The notes beneath the pieces were generated by a model. The model did no database searches. It saw only the letters and a program-made list of their open reading frames with translations, and was not told the DNA's origin. 64,000 bases of DNA from Multifurca ochricompacta (taxonomy: Eukaryota > Basidiomycota > Agaricomycetes > Russulales > Russulaceae): positions 248,001 to 312,000 of the forward strand of contig WTXG01000027.1 of assembly GCA_022496185.1 (NCBI GenBank), in the 5' to 3' direction. The translations under genes were made by a program, and so were the position numbers. Of this stretch, positions 1 to 11,858 are shown in pieces (position 1 is the stretch's first letter; each line of letters begins with the position of its first letter).

Positions 1-140
1 TCTTCTCGACGGTGTTCAACTCTGCCACCACTCCTGAGTGTGGGTCGGCTAATACCTTCGGGGTAGGTACATTAACCAAACATATCAAGAAGTCCCTTAT
101 CCAAGCCGGGGTTTATGAGAAAGCTCACAGTTTGCCATAA
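1..140 (+). CDS. 3' end of an unrecognised gene, cut by the window edge
   Basis: Reading from base 3, an open frame of 45 codons runs without a stop to TAA at 138-140. It encodes a tail beginning FSTVFNSATTPECGSANTFG and ending in EKAHSLP. The composition is protein-like and the frame is open from the edge, so this is probably the last exon of a gene that starts outside the window. I do not recognise the family. Part of the stretch after base 60 could instead be an intron, since there is a GT at 62. The roughly 230 bases between it and the next gene hold no convincing gene. Confidence 0.4.
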   Translation, partial: FSTVFNSATTPECGSANTFGVGTLTKHIKKSLIQAGVYEKAHSLP

Positions 141-371
141 CCACTATGGATACGTGTTCAACGGGTCGCTGGTAGATACATCGCAACGGAAGCAGTACGC
201 ACCATGCCATGTGGACGGTGGGACGTCCCTCAAGTGCCTAAAGTGCAGTAGTTTTAACCTACTATGTAAAAGGGGTATCAGAATGACCTGGTGACTGATC
301 ATGAGGTATTTGTCTCGTAGGTTGAAAGTTAATGGATAGTAATTCCATCGTTTTCCTGGACACCATCCACA

Positions 372-989
372 TTAAGCACGCCTGTCCTTGCGCTCCAGAC
401 GCCTATCTCTGATGACCTTCGCCCGCTTGGTTTCTGCTGTTCCTGTGTGCTCCGTGGCGCTTTTTGATCGGATGCGGTTTTGCAGATGCTGTCTTTCGCG
501 TTCCAACAAGCGAGCACCCTGCTCTTTAGTCGGCTGCCATTTGCTTCTGAGAATCCGGCGAACAGCTTCAGGGCTGATGCGAAACTTTTCAGAGAGAACG
601 GGTGTGGTGAAAGTATCCGGGTCATGCGCATGCAGCGCACGCAAGCCATCCATTGCTGCACGGGACAGCTTGTGCGGGGGAGCCCATCCTTCGGGAAATT
701 TCGCCTTCATAGAGGCACGGTGTTGTGCCCAGCGCAGAGGAGTAGGCTCAGACTTTGGCGTGTAGTTGTCTGTCTGATATTGAACCTTCTTCTTATCTTC
801 GTCCTCATCTGGCTCTGGCTCCTCGTTGGCAAGTGGAGGTGGCCGTGACAAGTGTCCAACAACGCCGCCCCAGTCCCGAAAACGCAAAGGAGAGGGTTTC
901 CCCGAGTTATGTGCAAGTCGAAGTGGAATTTTAGAATAAGGTGCAACTAGTTTCAAAGGTCTCAAGGGATGGTAAATGAAGGACAACAT
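372..989 (-). CDS. RRG9: RRG9/neugrin-like mitochondrial protein
   Basis: An intronless 205-residue protein. Residues about 85-155 match the neugrin/Rrg9 core: a W-x-x-H-R segment, then FPEGWAPPHKLSRAAMDGLR, a helix with TPVLSEKFRISPEAVRRILR, and the SKW motif. In yeast Rrg9 is a mitochondrial protein needed for respiratory growth and maintenance of mitochondrial DNA; mammalian neugrin works in mitochondrial rRNA metabolism. The N-terminus is rich in Arg, Lys, Leu and Ser with few acids (residues 1-45), as expected for a mitochondrial presequence. An acidic spacer (about 55-66) follows. The C-terminus is very basic, as in RNA-binding tails. It is transcribed away from the coactosin-like gene, with 278 bp between the two start codons. 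The family call comes from motif recognition. Confidence 0.85.
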   Translation of the reverse strand: MLSFIYHPLRPLKLVAPYSKIPLRLAHNSGKPSPLRFRDWGGVVGHLSRPPPLANEEPEPDEDEDKKKVQYQTDNYTPKSEPTPLRWAQHRASMKAKFPEGWAPPHKLSRAAMDGLRALHAHDPDTFTTPVLSEKFRISPEAVRRILRSKWQPTKEQGARLLERERQHLQNRIRSKSATEHTGTAETKRAKVIRDRRLERKDRRA

Positions 990-1267
990 GGTGATAGTGA
1001 TGGTGATGTTGATGAGATGAGAAAGAAAGAGTTGAATAGGTCACGTGTCCTAAACAGGTTGACAGGTAATAAGCAGCACGGCCACCAAATACCTAGACGT
1101 CTGTGCCCCGACCCGAAATTATCATCAGCATCAGGACAGTCTACCCGACTCGGAACGTGTCCTTTCTTTTTTACCAGCTCAAGGGTCCGCGTTCGTCTTT
1201 GCCGTCGTACAAGACCTCCTTCTTTCCTTTCTCCTTTCTCTTTCTCTTTCCCTTTATCTTTTTCGTC

Positions 1268-2002
1268 ATGGCTGATGTTTCTGACCCCAAGATCAATGAA
1301 GGTGTGATCGTGAATCCCATTATGTGGTGCATTATTCCTCATAATTGCTCAGCATATGAGGATGTTCGTTCTAATAAATCCGATACCAACTGGGTCCTCA
1401 TAGATTACGAGGTTCGTGCATGTTTTTTTTTGCTTAATGTTTGGGTTATCTTTCCTTGCTTATTACCTGTACCCCAGAGCGACCGATCTGATAAATTGGT
1501 CGTTACTGCCAAAGGCACTGGTGGCCTGGCTGAACTGCAAGAGAAACTAGATCCCGCCAAGGCCTCCTTCGCGTATGTCCGGGTCACGTATTCGAATGAT
1601 AAGGAGTCGCGGCGTGAAAAATTCATCCTCGTTGCGTGGATCGGGTCTAAATGTAAGGTTATGAGGAAAGCAAAGGTGAGCTTCTACCTATTTCACACCT
1701 TCATGTGCATCATAGGCGCATGCGCTTCTGAATTATGTCTTTTTTTTCGGGCACCTTGGAGCGGAGGGACTTCTGATTGCCTTGACTAACGTGTTCGTAA
1801 TAGGTCTCTGTGCACACTGCTGACGTGAAGTCTGTGTTCCATGCGTACTCTATCGATGTCGCGGCGAGGGAGAAAGATGATTTAAAGGAAGAGCCAATTG
1901 TGGTCCGGTTGCGCAAGGTTTTTACTCCCGTTATGCATCTAGGTCATCAGATGAATTGAATATTTTATCCAGGCTGGGGGGGCTAGCTATGACGGCGTTT
2001 AG
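1268..2002 (+). CDS. Coactosin-like ADF-homology actin-binding protein
   Basis: The protein is assembled from five exons: 1268-1301, about 1353-1410, 1478-1674, about 1804-1917 and 1973-2002. Introns have GT..AG ends. Exon 1 encodes MADVSDPKINE; the next exons give AYEDVRSNKSDTNWVLIDYE, then a central segment with FAYVRVTYSND, KFILVAWIG and VMRKAKVS, ending GGASYDGV. This is the single ADF-H fold of the coactosin family, which binds F-actin along filaments and counteracts capping. The total length of about 144 residues is normal for the family. The small last exon restores the conserved glycine-rich tail in phase, which supports the model. A larger upstream open frame (from 1103) runs through the 5' region but carries none of the family motifs, so the start at 1268 is preferred. 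Confidence 0.88.
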
Positions 2003-2151
2003 CACCCATGACCTCGATCAAGGGTTTGGTATTCTCTACACACTATTGGTACCGCCACAACTCTCATATCGCATTACTATTCAATACCATCACACTTTCT
2101 CAAAGACAAACGCTCCACTTACCCTGTCCAAGTTGTGCACCATAACCCCGA

Positions 2152-3001
2152 TCATTCTTTCTTTGTATTGATATTCTTCAAGTTTTCAATTCCCTCCTCT
2201 TCAAGACGCATGCTTACCCACTCGTCTTGTGTCTTTGCATGGAGGCACTTTTCATAAAAATCTATCGAGGGCTGGTTCCACTTTGCAATAAGGTCAGCCT
2301 ACCACAATGGGCTTGATGGATGGATGATTACCTTGAGGACGGACCAGTCCATGCGGGCGCAGTCCTGTAAGCAAATCAACGACATGTACCAAGTGAAAAC
2401 ATAAGTGCTTGTGACCCTGTCTTGCGCAATTATGGCAAGCTCTTTGAACAGTGCCTTCCCTATGCCTTTGTTTCTGTGCTCAGGCTTTACATAGAGATCT
2501 TCAAGCTGTATGAAAGAAGGTAACATGAGCCCCGTCCCCTCGACGGATTCTCGCGACGAAGCGCACGTATAATCCTGGTCTACCGGTCCATGTTGAGAAG
2601 TTGAAGAAATACAAAGCGAACGCGATTGCCTCCCCGGGATCCTTCAGGGAACCAGAGAAGACAAGAAGCGCGTTCGCTGTACGAGTTTCGAAAATATGTT
2701 TGGTGATCTACAAAAGGATTGGCACCATAAAGGCGGGTGACCTTCTCTCGACTTCTCTTTCCGCTCACCAATTCGGGAGTTGCCACCGCAAGACGAGGTG
2801 CTTTTTCGTAAACAGCCTGCCCCATCGTTGAGTGAATAGAACCGGGGATAAAAAGATCGGATTCGTGCCAATTCGTATATGAGCTGTATGAGTGAGGGCT
2901 GCAAGCATCCTTGTACCATGTTGGGAAGTTGAACTATTGGGTATTGAACTTACCGAATCTTCAGGCCTTACAGGTCTAATGAAATACTCGTGGTCAGACA
3001 T
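2152..3001 (-). CDS. GNAT acetyltransferase, SSAT (polyamine/thialysine) type
   Basis: The spliced reading starts at 3001 with MSDHEYFIRPVRPEDS, continues PSLIQLIYELA, then YEKAPRLAVATPELV, a segment ending FALYFFNFSTWTGRPGLY, then LEDLYVKPEHRNKGIGKALF, and ends WNQPSIDFYEKCLHAKTQDE plus a short tail to TGA at 2152-2154. The order matches the spermidine/spermine N1-acetyltransferase and thialysine N-epsilon-acetyltransferase group. NFSTWTGRPG and the R-x-x-G-I-G-K-A acetyl-CoA loop are diagnostic. The enzyme moves an acetyl group from acetyl-CoA to a polyamine or lysine-like amine; the exact substrate cannot be told from sequence. Introns are clear at 2934-2953 (donor side) and near 2525-2580 and 2280-2330. 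The join around residues 30-45 is uncertain. It is divergent from EGD1 with 177 bp between starts. Confidence 0.8.
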
Positions 3002-3178
3002 ATTTTTAATGGAACAAGTTGGTCTATCTCTCATGAGATATCTAACTAACAATCTAAGATCAAGATCAGACACCCCGTTGTTTATCAATATTTGGTGTCA
3101 ATCCTTCCAAACCTTGTTTTGCCATCGCCGACCGACCGACAGCAAGAGTGCCGACGACGAGCGACGTATCAACCAACC

Positions 3179-3897
3179 ATGGATCCCGCAAAATTGGCCA
3201 AGCTGCAAGCGCAGGCGGCCTCTAATAGGATTGGTGCGTTCTTGTTGTCAGGCGTGTTGTGTGCGTTTTGTAATATTTTGCGCGTTGATGCCACCGCATC
3301 TCAATAGGCGGGAAGGGTACCGTGCGGCGAAAAATCGTCCGCAAATCGAAACCCGCAAACGCACAGGATGACAAGAAGCTCCAGGGTGCGCTGAAAAAGT
3401 TAAACGTCCAGCCGATTACCGGCGTGGAAGAGGTCAACATGTTCAGGGAGGATGGCAACGTCTTGCATTTCAGTGCTCCAAAGGGTGAGTGTGTCCTCTC
3501 CCCCCCCTCCCCTCCCCTTTCCCTGGCATCTCGGAGCGTGGGCCCTTTTCCCAGTTCTGAGAGGCCAGATCGGAGAGACGATGCATGTTTACTGATTTTC
3601 TAACTAATAATAGTGCACGCCGCGGTTTCCGCGAACACCTTCGCTATCTACGGTGCCGGGCAAGTCAAGGAACTCACCGAGCTCGTCCCGGGAATTCTCA
3701 ACCAGCTTGGCCCCGACTCTCTTGCGTCTCTGCGTAAGCTTGCGGAGTCGTACCAGGCGATTCAGCAGGGTCAGCAGAGAGCCGGTGCCGGTGCTGCAGA
3801 TGAAGATGATGACGATGTACCCGACTTGGTCGAAAACTTTGACGTGGAAGAGCAAAAGAAGGAGGACAAGGACAATGCGCTCGAGGATCTGAATTAA
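3179..3897 (+). CDS. EGD1: Nascent polypeptide-associated complex subunit beta (BTF3-like)
   Basis: Three exons: 3179-about 3232, about 3308-3485 and 3613-3897. Exon 1 encodes [19 protein letters not shown], exon 2 the basic ribosome-binding motif [19 protein letters not shown] and the NAC-domain strand [12 protein letters not shown], and exon 3 the rest of the NAC domain ([20 protein letters not shown]) plus an acidic tail ending [14 protein letters not shown]-beta pairs with NAC-alpha at the ribosomal exit tunnel and shields nascent chains. The R-R-K-x-V-R-K-x ribosome contact is intact, and a total of about 160 residues is typical. The second intron contains a pyrimidine-rich tract (3500-3530). 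The call is firm. Confidence 0.95.
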
Positions 3898-4302
3898 AAA
3901 AACCCCTCTCGACATGTGATTGAGAGGTATGTAGAGTATACTATTCCCCCCATAACTGACACCTACTTACTCTACGTCTCCCATCTCTTTCATTTTCTAG
4001 GCTTTTTCACCGTTTGCGGAGCCGTTACCATATGTCGTGCATTTGTATGCTTGCAATTCCATATGTATCTGATGCATTCTTACTCTTCGGATATCGGAGG
4101 AGCCGAATGGTGTCTGCTCCGCGCTTGACGAAAGTGTGGCTGATTATTCACTCTGCTACTCCTAACAAAGGGAATGGGCATACATCGCCCACCTCATGGC
4201 AGCGAACTCTGGTGTGCTGCAGCAACCTAGACCTGCATGAGGTTTTGGCCAGGCGCTGAACGATACGTATTCTTTTGGGGACCATCAAGATGAAATAGTA
4301 CA
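3898..4302. other. Intergenic, convergent 3' ends
   Basis: Between the stops of EGD1 and PIG-S. It should contain both 3' UTRs. Short open frames here lack introns, motifs and coding bias; I see no gene. Confidence 0.6.
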
Positions 4303-6187
4303 TCAGAGTGCAGTCCTCCCTTTCCTTTCGCGGATAGCTCTCCTCCAGGCAGAAACCTCCTTCAGTAAGGTGACAACCAAAGGGACCGCTACAGGGGCGA
4401 ACAGAGGTGTGTACACGGCGTACTTATGCTCTGCGGGGAAGTACAGTAATGCCAGCATCCCCGGGTTGAAGAACGCGCGTGAGGCAAGAGTCAGTGCGCG
4501 GCTCGAGTGTTGTAGAGCCAACGCAGGGGCCTTCCATACTCCGGCGTAAAGCTCCAAATATCTTAGGCTAGGAAAAGTTGGTAGAGACACGAAACGCACC
4601 ACCTCAAGCGCCGAGAGTGACTCTCGAACATCGTCGCGAACGTCCTGACCAACAGGCATGTTTGATATCTGATCGACCAACTTGATGATGCTCTGTAATG
4701 TCTCTTTGCTGCTTCCTGCATTCTCAAACGCGCGTTGGCGATAGAGGGTGTCCAATTGAAAGTCAGTCAAAGGACGATCTGAATTAGCGGATTGCACCCC
4801 TAGAGGAAGCTCGGGGACGCCAATGAGCCGAAGTAGTTGCACTTGGAAACCACTAAAAACTTGATCGAGTTCAGCTTCCGTGAGATGAAACTTTGGTGGG
4901 GCATCTATTGGCATGTTCAACAAAACGATGCCGCCCCACTGTGGAAGTACAAATGCGTTGGAAAATGTGGGTTGCTCTAGCTCTATGAGATCGCGGCCCA
5001 AATTCAAGTGGTAGGACTTACGGGTACTGTCGAGTATGTGTAATGGAGAATGAGAGATAGAAGGAATAAATAGGACGAAATGAAGAACGGGGTCGTTAGA
5101 CACGCTAGACGCTGTGAAGTCATCGTCAATTGAAAAACTGCTTCACACCATCTACAGGCCCACCTAACGTCCATTCAGCAGAGTTAATAAAGACTTTGAG
5201 GTTCTCTTGTGTTAGCCCATGTATCACCTCTTCGCCATTACTAAGGACCTGCGGTTCAAACGCTAGAGGTGCGTAAAACTGAATTTGACTTTCAATGGTG
5301 AAGTTGTATAGCTCGGAGGTTTGCTCCAGGATTGGCGCAATCCAACCTGTGATTTGGTTAAAGCTCTTCCTTTCATAGCGGAAAATAAAGAGAGAGAGAC
5401 TGACGAGATATCATCTTAACAACATCCCATCCAATCACAGCTCTACCAGCGGTAGCATCCCCGTTGAGAAGAGTGAATGCGAGGCGATAACGAGGGGCGT
5501 ATTTAACGACCAAATGACGGAATGTCCCAGGCGGAGAAGGTGTTTCATAGGGCGTCAGCAAAGACATTATAAGTTCAGGAGTGCGGTTTGCTATTCTTAG
5601 GTATCACAGCTACAGTTGTTATCACAGGATCGATGTAACTGACCTTGTTGCATTGGGATAGATAGGTGTTTGTTTTGAATGGTGGGAATTTGGGCATTTT
5701 CAGTGAGTGAGATAATATATGCATCTGGTGGCGCTGACTGCCTCGAGCGGCGTTCATTTTGCAAAGCATTCAGAAGACATGAGACTACTGACTGACACCT
5801 CGAAAAGGATATACAGAGAACTCCAGATGATTGTACAGCTCAGGAACTTGCTCTTTCCTCTGCTCGAATGCGGTTCGAAGCTGATGCGTCAGGTCATCTG
5901 AAAGTGCTCCAGTACTATCACCGTCAACTGCAATGCTTATAGGCAGACGGAGCTTGATTTCATCAGAAGAAAGCCCATAGTAGACAATTAGCCTAGCAAC
6001 GAACCTCTTTACCACTCAAGAAATCAATGCGAGTCCCAGGTAGTGAGAGTCGCTGTATGCTTGTGGTGGACCACCAGAGAGGAAGGCCGAGAAACATAAG
6101 AACAAGATAGGAAGTAAGTATCCTTCTCCGTATACATGGCTGCTCAAAAGTTAATGTAGAAGGGTCTCTTAGCTTGTCGTCGCTCAT
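4303..6187 (-). CDS. GPI17: GPI transamidase subunit PIG-S / Gpi17
   Basis: The start at 6187 gives MSDDKLRDPSTL, then basic IRRR and a membrane segment (about residues 25-45) ending GLPLWWSTTSI and RLSLPGTRI. This is the N-terminal signature of PIG-S, a subunit of the ER complex that attaches proteins to GPI anchors. Middle exons hold KLRLPISIAVDGDSTG and the lumenal region. The last long exon (4303-about 5100) contains FVLPQWGGIVLLNMP, LRLIGVPELP and SKETLQSIIKLVDQISNMPV, then a second hydrophobic stretch near the C-terminus (YTPLFAPVAVPLVVTLLKEV) and a basic ERKGRTAL end. Two terminal membrane segments around a lumenal domain fit the family topology. Several introns lie between 5100 and 6010; their exact borders were not all resolved. 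Confidence 0.9.
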
Positions 6188-6614
6188 TGTTAGTATTGCG
6201 ACATGCGACAGTGAAGAAGTAAGAGGTAGCGGCGGAGGCGGACACCGCCGGCGGAGTTCAAATTGGGTGGCACAAGGGTCAACGGCACCATTCACATCCC
6301 CCCTCCCCTTACAAGCCCCCATTTCATCGTTATCCTTTTGCAGGCCACATCGTGCCAAACTAATACCCGAAAACGCTCATACTTCTACACGCGTACCCTG
6401 TTGCTCTCATAAGTGCCTGAGACGACATTTTGGCATAGAGATTCGGGCCAAAACATTGTGCTTCAGACGCGGGGGCCAATATTTATTACCAGCAGCTCAT
6501 CGTGACACATCTTTACAGAATTAATCTTTGGCCTAATAATGTCAGTGTGTCCTTGTCCTCTGTTTGCGGTTATGTAGAGCTCACATGAGGTCCCACCTTT
6601 TATGATTTGCGCAG
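6188..6614. promoter_or_regulatory. Shared divergent promoter region, PIG-S / SNT1
   Basis: 427 bp separate the two start codons. A C/T-rich stretch at 6296-6315 and GC-rich GGCGGAGGC-type repeats near 6229-6255 are visible, but I recognise no defined binding site. The open frames crossing it lack motifs. Confidence 0.4.
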
Positions 6615-9600
6615 ATGTCGAATGTCCCAATACCACCATCCCCTGGCCCTTCTCGGCCTCGCCCAAGTTACAGCGGTTATCAGCCTCCACAAGGAGGCTC
6701 CTTTTATGAAAACGGGGAAGCGAGCCCTATCAGATTCCGTGGCGACTCCTGGCGAGCTGAGCCCTCATATCGTCCCAGGGATCCCAATGCGGATCACTAT
6801 GAACCCGAGTATGATGATGACAGGTCTCGCTTTAGTTGGGGAACGAGCTACCCCCACTCTCAGACCTATGATCCCTCTCCTGATCCGTGGCCGCGACGGG
6901 ATGTCATGGCAGAGCGGATGTTCGAGCCATCTGACTCATGGAAGCATGACCATGCGTGAGTTCTTGGATATATACTTGCGGATATTCGGTTCTCTCTTTT
7001 TTACCTTATTACTCTCAGACCTGACTCTGAACTGGACATCTCTGGACGATTCTCCGAAGTTCGTGATCGGATGCCACCGCCTAGAGAAGATTATGTGTAT
7101 ACTTATGGTGGGGACTCTTACCGGGCTGTGGCTTCTTACACCGCAAGACGGGACTCGTCATACCAGCGCCAGTCTGATTACTATCGACCCGGCTATGTGA
7201 GGAAGGGCGCTGGAGTGCTTCATTCTCCCTGGATGATGCATCGAGCTCTTGGGCTCGCCAGCGGTCTCCGAGTAGCACCGCGACATCTCGTCTTCCTCGT
7301 GGGCGGCTAGACTATAGAGACGTATCATACGAAAAGTCTTTCAGTGGTTCACCCCGTTCCTCCCGCTTCTCGTCCCCGAGGCATTCTCGAGCTGGTGCTT
7401 CGCGTAGGGCACATTCACCATCTTCATCGTCCATTCGCTCCTCCAGAGAGCGGTCTAAATCTCCTCCTCGATCTCGTGACCATTCTCGTTCATCAATCCG
7501 ATCGTCTACTGATTCCCATTCATATACTGCGGATCCTCCTGTGCGACCGCAGGTCCAGCGAAGTCTTCCTGTAGGCCAAAGCCGTGGTCGGCGCCGTGGT
7601 GGCGGACGAATGGGATGCGCGTTCAGGCAGACGGGTTTCGTGAACCTGTTGCTCCTCCGTTTGTGCCTCCCTTGTCGTATCCCAACGAATTGCGGCCTGA
7701 AGATCGTTTTGCTGCTCATCCTTCTCTTCCTCTACGCCCTTCTTCACCTTCCCTCAATCCTGGGCTTAGTGGACGAAATCGCTTTTCTGAGCGCGGATTC
7801 GCTGGCCTTCCGCAAATTAGATACACCGATCCCCAAGCTGGTAGAGGTGAGATTGCGAGTGATTGCTGGTTTCATCATGTTCGCTGATGAACTATGCAGC
7901 CAGTCCCCTTATTCCCAATACAAATCAACAGGGGTATCCATTAGCGAGATCGAAACGGAAACGACGCGGGGGTGTTAATCGAAAGAAACGGGGCGTGTTC
8001 CATCCTCAAGGGGGACTGTCCCGGGATGCTTTAGTGACTCGAATGCAACGCCATTCCCTCAGAGCGGCCCAAGAGGGTTTGCTGTACCTCCTGTTCCTCT
8101 TCTTGCGGAAGAGTTCAAAGCATCTAAGAACTCGTTCATTCCAACAGCATTAGAGTACCAGATACTTCCCCCCGTGACTTCAGGGGAACCTCCTGCTTTG
8201 GGCTCGTTTGGGCCAGAGATGGGACCTTCGCTAGCTATTGGAGACGAACCCCCCCCTTGGCAACTCTTAAGTTGGAGGAGTCTACTTCCAGCTTGACACT
8301 ACCAACTTCGTCTGCCATTGCGGATACAGGTCCACCTGGAAATACAGGCGAGGAGTTATCTCTTACGAGTGTTGATAAGCAGAAATCGCCACCCTCTATG
8401 ACTCTTGCGACCCCAGAACTACCGCAGCTCGTCATCCCACCACCGGAACCCCCAGTGGAACCCCCACTAGCACAACATGGACTACTTGGAATTTCTCAAG
8501 TTAATTCTCCTTCCCAATCTCAATCAACGTTATTTTCTCCGGTTCCTGCGAGACCTGTGACCCCCCCACTGCCACCATCGGAACCACCTTCGGAGCCATC
8601 CATGGAATTGTGTAGCACGCCGCAATCCATTCATGTCAACGGTTTCCCAGAAGTCACGACGTCCTCTCCTGTGTCTTCGGTAGCACCGACTCCAAGTTTG
8701 CAGACACCGTCACCACCTCACGTAGTCCCTGAAGTTATTGTGGCAGCGCCCACCGTGCGGGAACCAGAAGATGAGTTGATGCCTGCTTCCCCTGTATCCT
8801 CAGCGTTGCAAGCCATCGGAGTACCTTCAATAGTGCGTTCCGAACGCGGCAACTTCCCAGCACATGCGAAGGAGGCAGGGTCACTAACCGACGCTTTGTG
8901 CATGGTAGTCAGTGCGCGGCAGCAGTTGGACGTTCAATCTCGCGAGGAGCGTGTCAACCCTATCTTGATGTCCAATCGGGCTGTAGCCATACCTTGTCCT
9001 GGTATGTCTGCTCCGTTGGGAAATACCTTCGTACAAGAGATCCTGGCTGGCCAACGTGCCAAGAACACAGTCGAGGCATTTCACTTTCATGTACGGGACT
9101 CTTTGGTAGTGAGCATGGCTGCCCGACAGGAAACCATTGACGAGAAGGTTGCACGACTCCGTAAAGAGTATCTCGCACTTCACAGAGAGTGGGTCGCGCG
9201 TTGTGCTGAATTAGATAACTCCCATCGAGCCGATCCTGCCGCTGGTGAAGTATCTGCTATTCCCGCGCGCACTACTCGCCGTTCTGCCGCGGTTCTTGGG
9301 GATGCCGTGCGGTCAGATCTCGAGATGGAGCAGATCATTGCCAGCCTTGGCAATGACGAACTCTACGACCCGGCTCATCTCGCGCTACGCAACCTTGCTG
9401 TCATCCCAGACATGATTTCAGTTACTTGCGGCAAAGTCGATGCTGTCTTCGATGACACGAACAACCTCGTTAGTGAACCTCAATCTTTCTTCGATCCTTC
9501 ACCTGGCCTCGCTGAGTGGACGGACGACGAGGTGGAAATTTTCAAGCAGCGCTTTGCAAAATACCCAAAACAGTTTGGTCACATAGCTGCGGGACTTTCA

Positions 9601-10646
9601 CACAAGACGCAGGCGCAATGTGTTCAGTTTTATTATCTGCATAAGAAGGCGCTTATCGATTTCCGCGAGGCCATTGCTACATATGGTCAGAGTAAAAGGA
9701 GGCGTGGCGGACGGAAGACGGATAAAAAGAAGGGCGGCTTGCTCGCTGATATCCGCCAGCACGATGCAGAGGTATCGAAGGAGAAAGACCCTGTTAAACG
9801 TCGGGCAGGTACGTCTGCGCGAAAGAGGCGCGAGTCAGCGAGAACAGCGCCGCGCCGCAGCATCACGACAGTGCAGCATGAGGAGCAGACACCAGTGACG
9901 ACACCAACCCCAGAGCCAGAACTCGAGTCAGCGCGTCCCAAGCGTCGGCGAAATAATCGCCCTGCTGCAGAGCCGGAGCCAGTCGGGGCAGAGGAACCGC
10001 CACCTAAGAGGAGCAGACGTGCTCCTCGAAAGCCCAAAACAGCCCCGGAATCATCGACATCGGAACAGACACCGTTGTCCAGAACGACCACCGAAGCCCC
10101 GAACGGGGTACCTGAGGTTCAGAACGAACATGCAGTTCAGCGTTGTAAAACATCTGCTTGGTCTGCAGATGATATAGGTCAGGACATGCTTGAGTTCTCA
10201 TATCCTTTCGCTAACGTGTTTGCATAAGACCTCTTCATGGGACTGCTTGCCCAATACGGAAAGGATTTTAAGCGAATTGCAGCCTCCATGCCGAACAAGG
10301 TGGGTTTGCCCAACGGTCTTCCTGATGTAGTATAACGATGTAATCCTTCTAGACTACTATTCAAGTGGGCAATTTTTATGCGTCTAATCTCGACCGGTAT
10401 AACCTGAGCACTATCGCGGCGCAGGCTCCTGGACGCTCGCCGACGCCTAATCTCCCCCAAGAAGACAAGAAAGATTCGTCTGAGCCGGTTGGCAACATCC
10501 CAAGTAGCAATCATGAGCGTTCATTTGCGATCGGTAATGTGCCGCCGATTTCAGCAACATCACGATCCCACCTTATAAATCTCCAGTCCCACCCTTTTTC
10601 AATTTCTGGGCCATCCTCGGGTTCGACACTACACCTCTATTCCTGA
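6615..10646 (+). CDS. SNT1: SNT1/NCoR-like protein with two SANT domains
   Basis: Probable co-repressor subunit of a Set3-type histone deacetylase complex, acting in the nucleus. Exon 1 (6615-about 6956) starts MSNVPIPPSPGPSRPR and is low-complexity. Exons from 7018 to 8250 encode an Arg/Ser-rich region. A long exon (about 8250-10175) carries a Pro/Ser region, a helical segment near 9040-9200 and the first SANT domain at about 9520-9650 (WTDDEVEIFKQRFAKYPKQF, HKTQAQCVQFYYLHKK). Basic, nuclear-localisation-like tracts follow at 9690-10030. The second SANT domain spans introns at about 10180-10229 and 10300-10353 (DLFMGLLAQYGKDFKRIAAS, PNKTTIQVGNFY). Two SANT domains of this type are typical of NCoR/SMRT/Snt1. 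Exon borders between 7550 and 8260 are uncertain because the coding frame changes there several times. Confidence 0.82.
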
Positions 10647-10872
10647 TTCACACTTCATTTACGCGTTATAGTCCCACTTCAATTTAGATGTAGACCTACC
10701 ACATCTATCGTTACTGTATTGTTACTGGATACTAGCGACATTGGACTATCTATGTACCTTGTCCACCAGGTAATTGTCTGCATGCTGTACGCCATTCTTT
10801 ATTTTGGGAAATCGACATTGGATACCCCACATCCGGAAGTAGTCGGAAAGCATACATATATCGAGAAGAGGC

Positions 10873-11523
10873 CTAGCGCCTGCCCTCTACCATGATGATG
10901 TGATAACCAAAGCTTGTCTTGACAAGAGGTGAGAGGATAGGCTTATCTACGGTAGATGGCTCAAGTGCAAACGCTGCATCTTGAAACGGTCCCTAAATGT
11001 GACTTGAATGTCATATTCGAGTTGTTGGTGAAAAAGGCGTACCACCATCGATCCGCGAACCATCCAGCCTAAACTACCACCGGCTACCATGTTATAATTG
11101 AGTGAGTGCAAGACGAATATGAATCAAGTTGGTAAGCTTATTGACATTTGGCCTTGTCCTCCGAACATTCTTGGGCAACCTTGTCAAATCTCTCTCCGGC
11201 CTGGAAATGCGACAGGATCAACCGGGAACATGGCAGAGAAAAAGGTAGGTTTCAGTAACTATCGTACCTGAATTCGCTGGAGCGCTTCCATGGCTTTTGA
11301 GTGTTTCTCGCAGAGAATATGCCTCACGTTGACCGCCGTAGCAGCTTTCAAACCCCCTTTACCCTAATCCCTTGTGGTGAACACAGATGACAGGTGAGAG
11401 GAAGATATTAGTTCGTACCTTCCCAGCCTTGTCTGTGGCCTCTTCGCTTTTCCCTTTTCCCTTTTCACCACTCTTCTTCTCCGCGGGCTTTTTGTCTTTC
11501 GAGGAGGCGGCACCCTTTGCCAT
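10873..11523 (-). CDS. PIN4: Parvulin peptidyl-prolyl isomerase, Par14/PIN4 type
   Basis: No single long frame shows this gene, but the spliced exons are clear. The start at 11523 gives [20 protein letters not shown] and more Lys/Gly-rich sequence. Later exons give [20 protein letters not shown] (about 11270-11340), [17 protein letters not shown] (about 11150-11210), [13 protein letters not shown] (about 11050-11090), [10 protein letters not shown] and finally [15 protein letters not shown] with TAG at 10873-10875. The basic N-terminus followed by one rotamase domain without a WW domain defines the Par14 group, linked to pre-ribosome processing and chromatin. Introns have GT..AG ends, and the join SEDKA-K-S-GGSLGW is in phase. 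It is divergent from RLI1, with 335 bp between starts. Confidence 0.9.
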
Positions 11524-11858
11524 TGATGGTGTAATTGATCACGGGATGATTTAGACGCTGGTGTGTTTACGACGATGGCGAGTAGATTAGATACGTGAGC
11601 ATTCTTAGGGGGCACATCTCAAAAAATGGCATTCCCATTACGCTTACGCCTAGGGAGAACTGAGAGACAAGTTCAGGTTAAAGCTTGACAGTGTTTCTAG
11701 GTTGTTTATTTTATCTTTTTCCAGTTTCCTAGTCCGAGGACGGATCAAGGCCACGTGGTGCGGAGACCGATTTGGACAAAATCGTAATCAGTGCCCCGTG
11801 AATGTAGAATTGTGCAAATTGCAAGTCGAGTCGACTCTTTGATTCTTTATCATCCACC
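11524..11858. promoter_or_regulatory. Shared divergent promoter, parvulin / RLI1
   Basis: 335 bp between start codons. It contains a CACGTG palindrome at 11752-11757, about 100 bp upstream of the RLI1 start. That is an E-box-like core used by bHLH factors in fungi, but a six-base site is expected by chance about once in 4 kb, so function is only possible. Confidence 0.35.

Noticed and set aside
11364..11615. Lys/Arg-rich frame that looked like ribosomal protein S25
   Set aside because: The correct frame is the first exon of the Par14-type parvulin; later exons carry the rotamase motifs.
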